A stretch of DNA of 32,305 nucleotides from a bacterium (GTDB lineage Bacteria; Bacillota; Clostridia; Lachnospirales; Lachnospiraceae), in assembly GCA_030539495.1 (NCBI GenBank), contig JAUNRX010000030.1:1-32305 (forward strand). The letters are read 5' to 3'. The position numbers were made by a program, and so were the translations under genes. Numbering within the stretch: position 1 is the stretch's first letter; each line of letters begins with the position of its first letter. Positions 25,782-32,305 of this stretch are shown here, one piece after another. Under the pieces are notes generated by a model, which saw nothing but the letters and a program-made list of their open reading frames with translations, was not told the origin of the DNA and searched no databases.

Positions 25782-26723
25782 TTATTGAATTGTGCCGCCC
25801 CACTCCACAACTGAAAATCCTTTCCGCTTGAATGTGGACAACTTTTGTTCTTTTACTGAAATCTTTTTTTTCAAAGGCTTAAACACCATATATACTCTAA
25901 GGATACTGTCTGGCTTTGGCTTAATTGTAAGCTTTGCATTCTTAGTATATGCTTCTCCTTGGAAGGAAATCAGGTTATATGCATTTCCTTTCATATAAGG
26001 AAGCCAAAAATTAATAAAGTCTGTTGCTTCTTCTTTGGTTAGCCCCATATACGTCAGTTTTTCCCTTAAGAAGCTTTCCGTATCCTTTCCGCTGACGCAG
26101 AAACCACTGGTGATATCAAAGGACATCTCCCTGATTCCTTCCCAGAAAATATAAGGATATTTCTTTCCGTCATCTCCAATAAGCGTTCCATCTGGAAATG
26201 CCTTTACTTCCCATCCATTATTTTTATATTCTGGAGAAGAAACCGTAACTACGCCTGTATAGTCTAGCTTTACACTGATATTTTGCTCCTTCTTAGGATA
26301 CAGGTAAATAACTGGCTTATAGTCTGTATTCTTATTATTTACATAGGTCGTCTCCACAACCTTCTTTGCATTGATTTCATACTGATTATCTTCTACTTCA
26401 TAAATATCATCATATACAACCTGGACATAATCGCCTACTGAATACTCATCGGTTAACTCCGCAATTACAATATAATTTATTCCATCTTCCCAAGGTGCCT
26501 GGGCTCTAAAGTAAATACATCCAATATAGGTAATCTTTACAATTAGATAATTCTCCTTGCTTGTTACATTTGTTTCAACACTTTCAGCTGGTGATACGGT
26601 AAATGCAGGACTTGCTGTACCGCTTTTACCTGTCCTTGTATTTGCCTCTTGCTTCGTACTGCACCCGCAAAAGAGTATGCATATTACGAAAAGAATTGTC
26701 AGTGATTTAATCCGTACCTTCAT
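25782..26723 (-). CDS. Putative lipoprotein with conserved YLYP domain
   Basis: The 313 residues begin with a basic n-region, a hydrophobic stretch and a lipobox-like LFCGC with C21 as the probable lipidated residue, so it is likely surface-anchored. A Ser/Thr-rich linker follows, then a short beta-rich domain (about 55-130). A domain from about 135 begins KPVIYLYPKKEQ and contains GWEVKAFPDG and YPYIFWEG. I have seen this YLYP/YP.FWEG pattern in many uncharacterised bacterial proteins but know no function. The start at 26723 is fixed by GGAGG six bases upstream. It lies 86 bases after the GH31 gene on the same strand. Confidence 0.8.
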   Translation of the reverse strand: MKVRIKSLTILFVICILFCGCSTKQEANTRTGKSGTASPAFTVSPAESVETNVTSKENYLIVKITYIGCIYFRAQAPWEDGINYIVIAELTDEYSVGDYVQVVYDDIYEVEDNQYEINAKKVVETTYVNNKNTDYKPVIYLYPKKEQNISVKLDYTGVVTVSSPEYKNNGWEVKAFPDGTLIGDDGKKYPYIFWEGIREMSFDITSGFCVSGKDTESFLREKLTYMGLTKEEATDFINFWLPYMKGNAYNLISFQGEAYTKNAKLTIKPKPDSILRVYMVFKPLKKKISVKEQKLSTFKRKGFSVVEWGGTIQ

Positions 26724-26809
26724 ACTTAGCCTCCATTTCCATAGCATTTATGTATGGCTTGCCATTATATGTCTAGTATTCCCAATACGGACAATCTCAT
26801 TCTATTTTT

Positions 26810-29050
26810 TTATAATACTACTTCAATCTTTTGATACTGCTTATAATTACGATGAAGCATATTGGTAGTGAGTACTCCCTCTTCTAATATGAACTCATAC
26901 TCATTATATTCACCGTCTTTATAAGCAAAATCTTCTCCATTATCTTGGTAATGAACATATCTTCCATTTTCTCCAAATGTCTTTAGGATTAACATCTCAT
27001 CCTTATCCTCGCTGATAAAATCACGAACAGGGAATGTTGGCAAAATCGTTCCTGCCTTTACAAACATTGGACAACAGTCCAGTGGTGCCTCTTTCATAAT
27101 ATAACGGTTTCCTTCATGGTACTCTTTTGTTTCATAATCATACCAACCGCCTTCTGGAAGGTATACCAGGCGGGCAGTAACCCCTTGTTCTAGTACTGGC
27201 GCAACTAGCAAGTGCTCACCCACCATAAATTGGTCGTTCATGTTCTTAACCTTTTCATCCTTTTCATATTGAAGGACTAAAGGACGAAACATAGGAATCC
27301 CTGTCTGTTCTGTAATTCGGAATGTATCATATAGATATGGAAGCAGCTGATATCTTAAATTAACGAATTTACGGTAAATATCCATTGTCTCCTGTCCAAA
27401 TACCCATGGCTCTTGGTCTGCGCGGCCTTTTGCACAGTGATTTCTAAAGAATGGAGAAAGGCATCCAACCTGCACCCATCTTGTAATCAACTCTTTTGTT
27501 GTATCACTGCCAAATCCTCCAATATCCGTCCCCATAAATGGGAATCCACTAAGTCCGCTATTACATAGTTGTACGACTGACAAGCGTAAATGCCCCCAAA
27601 GGCTTTGATTATCCCCAGTCCAACCTAAAGCATACTTTTGGCTGCCGCTGTAACATGCTCGTGTAATTACAAATGGTCTTCTTTGATCATATTTTTTAAG
27701 TCCCTCAAATGTCGCCTTTGCCATATTGTGTCCATAAAGATTATGCATCTCTTTATGAGTAGACATATGGTCTTCATCGGTAAACTGCACATCATCCGGC
27801 AATGGTCCTTTAAAGCTTGCTGGCTCATTCATATCATTCCATACACCGCGCACTCCTTTATTAATCAGGAATTTCTGCTGTTCTGCCCACCATTCACGAA
27901 CTTCCTTTTTCCCGAAGTCCGGAAATACGGAGTCTCCTGGCCACACCTGATTGACATAGACCTCGCCATCCTTATCCCTTACAAAGTAGTCCTTTTTAAT
28001 TCCTTCCTCATATACACTGTAACCTTCTTCTACCTTTACTCCCGGATCGATAATCGTTACTACCTTATATCCCATTTCCTTTAAGTCACTAATCAATTGT
28101 TCTGGATTTTCATAGGTCTCTTTATTCCATGTAAATACTTTATAATGATCCATATAATCAATGTCTAAATGAATGGAGTCGCAAGGAATTCTATTTTCAC
28201 GCATTGTCGTTGCAATTCGTCTTACTTCTTCTTCCGTCTCATATCCCCATCTGGATTGATGATAACCCAATGTCCAAAGCTGAGGCAGTGGCATTCTTCC
28301 TGTTAAATATGTATATTCTTCGATAATGTCTGTCATATGTTCTCCGGCAAAGAAGTAATAATCTAGGTTGCCGTCCTCACTGCCAAACACATAATAGTCT
28401 TCACTTTCTTTTCCCATATTAAAATATGTCTTATTATGATTATCGAAGAAAATTCCATACACCCCATCTTCCTTCAATGTAATGAAAAATGGAATGCTCT
28501 TATAAAGCGCCTTAAAACTATCTTCATGAGGATCTGGATTATCAGTATTCCACATTTCATACTCATAATAACGCTTATTTAATACGCCTGTCTTATCTCC
28601 AAGTCCATAAATGGTATCTTTCTTATCTAGCGTACGAACACTCTGAATCTTAAAGTTCTCTGCCTCATTTATATCAAAGGTATGCCCTTCCTGCTGCAAG
28701 AACTTCTTTATGGACTCCGGAACATGATAAAGAGGTGTTCTCTTTCCTCTATACTCTAAACTAATTGGCTTGTCATTTATATCGTAAAAATCGACCTTAA
28801 ATTCATCATAAACCCTTACAATTACATCTTCTGTCTTAATAACAAGAGCTTCTTCTTCTCGTTCTACCTGAATACTACAAGGAATTCTCTTATCTCCTTC
28901 AATTGCTCTCGAATCATGTCTATCACTTTGAAAGGCTGCAAATACATTAATAATCTTGCTTGTAATTGCTTCAATACATGCTGTCTTATTTTCAAATGTT
29001 ATTTCTACTTTTTGCCCATTCACTCTATATTCTAACAACTTTCCAAACAT
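26810..29050 (-). CDS. GH31 family alpha-glucosidase
   Basis: This 746-residue intracellular glycoside hydrolase has no signal peptide. An N-terminal beta domain is followed by the GH31 barrel with nucleophile D406 (GVWNDMNEPASF) and acid/base D480 (GWTGDNQS), plus FMGTDIGGFG. The substrate is probably alpha-1,4 or alpha-1,6 glucosides such as maltose or isomaltose, although GH31 also includes xylosidases. The start at 29050 is set by GGGAGG ten bases upstream; the frame is open to 29071. An extended -10 promoter lies at 29086-29094. Confidence 0.94.
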   Translation of the reverse strand: MFGKLLEYRVNGQKVEITFENKTACIEAITSKIINVFAAFQSDRHDSRAIEGDKRIPCSIQVEREEEALVIKTEDVIVRVYDEFKVDFYDINDKPISLEYRGKRTPLYHVPESIKKFLQQEGHTFDINEAENFKIQSVRTLDKKDTIYGLGDKTGVLNKRYYEYEMWNTDNPDPHEDSFKALYKSIPFFITLKEDGVYGIFFDNHNKTYFNMGKESEDYYVFGSEDGNLDYYFFAGEHMTDIIEEYTYLTGRMPLPQLWTLGYHQSRWGYETEEEVRRIATTMRENRIPCDSIHLDIDYMDHYKVFTWNKETYENPEQLISDLKEMGYKVVTIIDPGVKVEEGYSVYEEGIKKDYFVRDKDGEVYVNQVWPGDSVFPDFGKKEVREWWAEQQKFLINKGVRGVWNDMNEPASFKGPLPDDVQFTDEDHMSTHKEMHNLYGHNMAKATFEGLKKYDQRRPFVITRACYSGSQKYALGWTGDNQSLWGHLRLSVVQLCNSGLSGFPFMGTDIGGFGSDTTKELITRWVQVGCLSPFFRNHCAKGRADQEPWVFGQETMDIYRKFVNLRYQLLPYLYDTFRITEQTGIPMFRPLVLQYEKDEKVKNMNDQFMVGEHLLVAPVLEQGVTARLVYLPEGGWYDYETKEYHEGNRYIMKEAPLDCCPMFVKAGTILPTFPVRDFISEDKDEMLILKTFGENGRYVHYQDNGEDFAYKDGEYNEYEFILEEGVLTTNMLHRNYKQYQKIEVVL

Positions 29051-29085
29051 TCTCTTATTTCCTCCCGGCAACTATAATTATCTTC

Positions 29086-29094
29086 ATTATAGCA
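29086..29094 (-). promoter_or_regulatory. Extended -10 promoter element of the GH31 gene
   Basis: On the minus strand TGCTATAAT is a full extended -10 (TGNTATAAT), about 36 bases upstream of the start. There is no good -35 box at the proper distance. Confidence 0.5.
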
Positions 29095-29176
29095 TAGGAA
29101 ATGAGTTGCTTATTTATCGTATTTTTTATATTTATGTTTGTTTTTTATGGTTTTATCAATGACCTAATCTTTCGTC

Positions 29177-30199
29177 CTAAATTATTTCTCGTATTTGCGT
29201 TTCCACCAAGCGTTTATTGGACTGTCCAAGATAATTCATACAGTTCTCCATTGAATTTACTACCATGTCTCGAACTGCCTGTTCTGTATAAAAAGCCATA
29301 TGCGGTGTAATTACCACATTAGGAAATGAATTCAGTAATGCAAATTCAAAGTTAGCTAATGGCACGTCCTGCAAATCCTGATATAAATACTGAAGTTCAT
29401 TTTCCAGAACATCTAGTGCCGCTCCTCCCAGCTTTCCACTTTCAATTCCCTCAATTAAAGCTTCCGTATCAATTAAAGAACCTCTTCCTGTATTGATAAT
29501 ATACGCATCGTCTTTCATCATGGCGATTGTCTTACGATTAATCATATGCTTTGTCTCATTCTTTGCCGGCATATGAAGTGTAATAACATCACTTTCTCTT
29601 AAGATCGTTTCCAATGATACATAGGTCGCATACTGCTTGACAGAGTCTTTTTGATATAAATCATAAGCAAGTATCTTTGTGCCAAAGCCGGATAAATGTT
29701 CAATTAACGTACTTCCAATACATCCAGTTCCAATTACTCCTACCGTCAGCTCCTGAATCTCTCTTCCTGCCTTTCTTGGAAGGCTGTAATTCTGAACTTC
29801 CGTACGTTTCAACAAACTCTTTGCCTGACGGGTTGCCATTAAGATTAACATAATTGCATAGTCGGCCACACTATTTGGAGAATATCGAATTGTCTCCACT
29901 TCCATTCCAAGACTTGTCGCATACTCTACCGCAATATGGTCAAACCCAATGGTTCTTGTAGATATATAACGTACTCCAACTTCATATAGACGGTCAATCA
30001 TATTTGGTGTGACACGAGTAGCATGATTGATACTGATACATTCACAACCTCTTGCTAAGCCAATGGTCTCCTCTGAAATATCCTCTTTATATAAATTAAG
30101 TTTTATATCATACTTCTCTCTGCACTGTTCAAATACTGCTTGTTCATCTTCTGAACAGCTATAGACTATAATTGTTTGTTCTGCCATATATGTTTTCAT
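29177..30199 (-). CDS. D-lactate dehydrogenase, VanH/LdhA type
   Basis: This NAD-dependent D-2-hydroxyacid dehydrogenase of 340 residues would reduce pyruvate to D-lactate. NAD motif GTGCIG is at 157-162. The catalytic set is R239, E268 and H300, each four positions later than in Lactobacillus D-LDH (R235, E264, H296). VanH-like blocks include RYISTRTIGFDHI, SVADYAIMLILMA and TPHMAFYTEQAVRDMV. The start at 30199 has GAGGGG eight bases upstream; M6 (MAEQTIIVYSCSEDE) aligns better with the N-terminus of VanH but lacks a site. It follows the VanS-like gene after a 180-base leader with competing hairpins. A fermentative LdhA role is equally possible. Confidence 0.87.
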   Translation of the reverse strand: MKTYMAEQTIIVYSCSEDEQAVFEQCREKYDIKLNLYKEDISEETIGLARGCECISINHATRVTPNMIDRLYEVGVRYISTRTIGFDHIAVEYATSLGMEVETIRYSPNSVADYAIMLILMATRQAKSLLKRTEVQNYSLPRKAGREIQELTVGVIGTGCIGSTLIEHLSGFGTKILAYDLYQKDSVKQYATYVSLETILRESDVITLHMPAKNETKHMINRKTIAMMKDDAYIINTGRGSLIDTEALIEGIESGKLGGAALDVLENELQYLYQDLQDVPLANFEFALLNSFPNVVITPHMAFYTEQAVRDMVVNSMENCMNYLGQSNKRLVETQIREII

Positions 30200-30221
30200 A
30201 CATTAATCCCCTCTTTTCTCC

Positions 30222-30321
30222 AAAAAACAAATCACACACTGCTCTGTGTCACTATGTCCTAAAAAGAGGAAAAGCACTGTGCGATTTGATACATTTATCG
30301 TACCAAACTACCCAGTGCTTT
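30222..30321 (-). promoter_or_regulatory. Putative antiterminator/terminator leader of the D-lactate dehydrogenase gene
   Basis: On the minus strand, AAAGCACTG (30313-30321) can pair perfectly with CAGTGCTTT (30271-30279), and inside it TTTGGTAC (30300-30307) with GTATCAAA (30285-30292). Alternatively 30273-30288 pairs with 30228-30243 (16 positions with one G-U and one mismatch), followed by six U residues (30222-30227), which is a terminator. The terminator's 5' arm is wholly contained in the first structure, so the two are mutually exclusive. The switch ends 22 bases before the ATG. Confidence 0.6.
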
Positions 30322-30379
30322 GTTTTCGTTTTCTGTTATTAAATTATTGATATTTTCTATTCAAAATCATACGAAACTC

Positions 30380-31489
30380 TTACAATCCAGTAGGAATCTT
30401 AATAGAAAACTGAATTTCTTCATCTTTACTATATGCAGAGATCATTCCATGATGAAGCTCTACGATCTCTTTTGAAATGGCAAGCCCAAGTCCTGCGCCA
30501 CCTGTCTTACTTGTTCTGGAACTATCTAATCGGAAGAATTGCTCAAAAATTCTCTTAAGCTTTTCTTCAGGAATTGTATTTCCCTCATTGGTAAATGTCA
30601 TCTCCACATAATCCGCTTTCTTGTGGGCACTAATTGTAATCGTACTATTTTCAAAACTATAATTAATAGCATTGCGAATTAGGTTATCAAATACCCTCTC
30701 CATTTTGTCCACATCAATTAACATCTCGATGTCTGGCTCCAAATCTAAGCTGCAAGTCAGATTTTTTTCAGCATACAATGGCCCAAACTCATAGGAAATC
30801 TGCTCCAGCATACGGGTCATATTCGTTCGACTTCGCTCCAATGTAATATTGGTAAGATTGAATCTTGTAATTTCAAAGAACTCATTAATTAGTTCCTCTA
30901 ATCGTTCTGCACGGTCAAGGGACACGGAAAGGTAGTGCTCGCGTAACTCCGACGATATCTGCTCTTCATCACGTAGTAACGTTAAATATCCGATTACCGA
31001 AGTAAGGGGAGTCTTTAAATCATGGGCAAGATACATAATTAAATCATTTTTTCTCTGCTCTGACTGTTTCGCCAGCTGCTCATTTCGAAGTACTGCCTTT
31101 TTTGTATTATTCAGCTCGTCCTCGATTGCCTTTAGTTCTTCTGGCAGATGGATTAACTCATCATCATTGGATAGCAGCTTTGTTGTTGCCTCTGCCAAAG
31201 TATCCAGGTAGTTTAGTGTTTTTTTCCAGTAAATATACATGTCCACGATAATACCAATCAGCCACGCACTGACAAAGATGCCAATCATATTCTTCTGCGC
31301 AATCTTTACAACCTGATAAACCGGCTCATCTCCATAAAAAATATAGGAATGATAAATACGTTCTGCAATTACCAATAAAATCAGAAGTACAAGGGTAAAA
31401 ATAGAGACTGTAAATAAAAAGGTCCTCAACATTCTTGGAAGCATGGCTTTCGGAATGTTCTTGCTTGTCTCACTTACTTTCTTATTCAA
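30380..31489 (-). CDS. VanS-like sensor histidine kinase
   Basis: The 369 residues have two membrane helices (about 21-42 and 67-88) flanking a short external loop of about 24 residues, then a dimerisation segment with YLAHDLKTPLTS (phosphorylated H156), an N box near RVFDNLIRNAINYS, and GGAGLGLAIS for ATP binding. The short sensor loop and the EQRKNDLIMYLAHDLKTPLTSVIGYL region are strongly like VanS of enterococci. The start is a TTG at 31489 that overlaps the stop of the regulator gene, implying translational coupling. Its true ligand is unknown; many clostridia carry such pairs without glycopeptide resistance. Confidence 0.9.
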   Translation of the reverse strand: MNKKVSETSKNIPKAMLPRMLRTFLFTVSIFTLVLLILLVIAERIYHSYIFYGDEPVYQVVKIAQKNMIGIFVSAWLIGIIVDMYIYWKKTLNYLDTLAEATTKLLSNDDELIHLPEELKAIEDELNNTKKAVLRNEQLAKQSEQRKNDLIMYLAHDLKTPLTSVIGYLTLLRDEEQISSELREHYLSVSLDRAERLEELINEFFEITRFNLTNITLERSRTNMTRMLEQISYEFGPLYAEKNLTCSLDLEPDIEMLIDVDKMERVFDNLIRNAINYSFENSTITISAHKKADYVEMTFTNEGNTIPEEKLKRIFEQFFRLDSSRTSKTGGAGLGLAISKEIVELHHGMISAYSKDEEIQFSIKIPTGL

Positions 31490-32186
31490 TGGTATATCCC
31501 ACTCCCCATACAGTTTTTATAAATTTAGGCTTTCTAGATGGTTCCTTCATCTTTTCACGAAGTCTTGCCACATGAGCCATTACTGTATTATTATTGTCCA
31601 AATATTTCTCGCCCCAGACAGCCTCAAACAATTCTTCACTCGGAACGACCTTTCCTTTATTCTCACATAAATACCAAAGGATGGAGAATTCAATTGGGGT
31701 TAACGAAAGTGCCTTTCCATAAAGAGTACATTTTCTGGTATCCTTATTAATAATTAGGCCTAAGAAGTCATATTGATTGACCTCCTCTGCTGCCTGTTCG
31801 TCACCTTCATTTTGATTATAGCGCTTATATCTTCTAATCTGTGTCTTTACTCTTGCCATTAATTCCAATGGATTAAATGGTTTCGTAATATAATCATCTG
31901 CACCAAATGTAAGTCCCATAATCTTGTCACTGTCCTGAATCTTTGCCGTCAGCATAATGATTGGGAAGAAATACTTTTCTCTAATCTTCTTACAAATAGT
32001 AAATCCATCTATATCTGGAAGCATAATATCTAAAATTGCAAGATCATATTCAACCTGGTCGATGCTATTTAGTGCATCAGTTCCATTATAAAACTTGTGC
32101 ACTTCGTAACCATCATTCATTAAATACACTTCTAACAAATCAGCAATTGGCTGCTCATCATCTACTACTAATACTCGTATCTTCAT
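31482..32186 (-). CDS. VanR-like OmpR-family response regulator
   Basis: The 234 residues contain a receiver domain with acidic pocket DD at 9-10, phosphoacceptor D53 (LAILDIMLPD) and K102 (DDYITKPF), then a winged-helix DNA-binding domain (about 134-234) with SLTPIEFSILWYLCENKGKVV and KFIKTVWGVGY. Similarity to VanR is high over the whole length by eye. GGGAGGG precedes the ATG. It is first gene of the pair; its stop TAA overlaps the TTG start of the kinase. Confidence 0.93.
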   Translation of the reverse strand: MKIRVLVVDDEQPIADLLEVYLMNDGYEVHKFYNGTDALNSIDQVEYDLAILDIMLPDIDGFTICKKIREKYFFPIIMLTAKIQDSDKIMGLTFGADDYITKPFNPLELMARVKTQIRRYKRYNQNEGDEQAAEEVNQYDFLGLIINKDTRKCTLYGKALSLTPIEFSILWYLCENKGKVVPSEELFEAVWGEKYLDNNNTVMAHVARLREKMKEPSRKPKFIKTVWGVGYTIE

Positions 32187-32244
32187 TGTGACCCTCCCTG
32201 ATTTTTTAAGACACCATACTCTGTGCTGTCCTTATATAACAACC

Positions 32245-32272
32245 ATTATAACACAATGATTCTATATAACAA
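32245..32272 (-). promoter_or_regulatory. Promoter of the VanRS-like pair, with direct repeats
   Basis: On the minus strand TTGTTA (32267-32272) and TATAAT (32245-32250) have a 16-base spacer. The 10-base word TATATAACAA occurs at 32233-32242 and 32263-32272, 30 bases apart, flanking the -10 box, and may be a regulator binding site. Confidence 0.6.
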
Positions 32273-32286
32273 AAGGGGCAGAACAA

Positions 32287-32305
32287 AGTGTGTGTTCCAC
32301 ACACT
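32287..32305. repeat. Perfect inverted repeat at the window edge
   Basis: AGTGTGTG, loop ttc, CACACACT: 8 perfect pairs ending at the last base. On the minus strand it would lie just upstream of the response regulator promoter. It could be the terminator of the neighbouring gene or an operator; the window ends too soon to say. Confidence 0.5.

Noticed and set aside
27638-28084. 148-codon plus-strand open frame
   Set aside because: It is antisense within the GH31 gene, and its composition is that of a shadow frame.
30222-30321. T-box riboswitch in the D-lactate dehydrogenase leader
   Set aside because: A GGTAC word is present but the T-box consensus (GGGTGGTACCGCG-like) is not, and there is no space for Stem I.
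1-32305. CRISPR array, tRNA, rRNA, insertion sequence or phage genes
   Set aside because: No regularly spaced repeats, cloverleaf-like genes, transposase or integrase motifs were seen on either strand.

Overview
The window looks like a chromosomal segment of a low-GC Gram-positive anaerobe, most likely a clostridial species of the Lachnospiraceae type. The reasons are purine-rich AGGAGG-type ribosome binding sites, TTGACA/TATAAT-type promoters, A+T-rich spacers with strong hairpin terminators, and the gene families present (DUF624, DUF1015, DUF4026, VanRS-like regulators, the small clostridial LeuC). I saw no rRNA, tRNA, CRISPR array, transposase or phage gene. Nearly all genes lie on the minus strand; only a GNAT acetyltransferase and a LysR regulator are on the plus strand. 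Because of this, operons read from high to low coordinates.

Layout, left to right. Positions 1-5950 hold an MscS channel followed by an array of hairpins, a structured spacer with a doubtful 67-codon ORF, a glycogen branching enzyme with a long charged C-terminal tail, and a manA-DUF624 pair. Positions 6151-9919 hold a DUF1015 protein, a membrane-anchored alpha/beta hydrolase and a DUF4026/DUF2314-type protein. Positions 10201-12552 are the serine operon serC-serA. Positions 12651-19351 are the branched-chain amino acid block leuC-leuD, a tiny acidic ORF, then leuB-ilvD-ilvB. Divergent from leuC are the GNAT and LysR genes (19484-21008), with a clear palindromic operator over the leuC promoter.

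Positions 21114-25673 hold a Cys-rich protein with a BclA-like C-terminal region (possibly on the spore surface), an APC amino acid permease, mutY, a deoxyinosine-type DNA glycosylase and a methyltransferase. Positions 25782-29050 hold a lipoprotein with a YLYP motif and a GH31 alpha-glucosidase. Positions 29177-32186 hold a VanH/LdhA-type D-lactate dehydrogenase preceded by a VanS/VanR-like two-component pair. No D-Ala-D-Lac ligase or VanX is visible.

The metabolic core makes serine from 3-phosphoglycerate (SerA, SerC) and leucine/valine/isoleucine (LeuBCD, IlvB, IlvD). LeuA, IlvC, IlvN and SerB are not in the window. Each biosynthetic unit has a visible sigma-A-like promoter. The short leuC leader points to control at initiation by the divergent LysR protein rather than by attenuation.

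The most interesting signals are these: (1) two mutually exclusive hairpins, antiterminator and terminator, in the leader between the VanS-like and VanH-like genes; (2) the incomplete VanRSH-like module itself; (3) the palindromic leuC operator; (4) the 47-residue acidic ORF between leuD and leuB; (5) the basic/acidic tail on GlgB. Many coding starts were moved inward from the longest open frame because a ribosome binding site or promoter clearly places them there.
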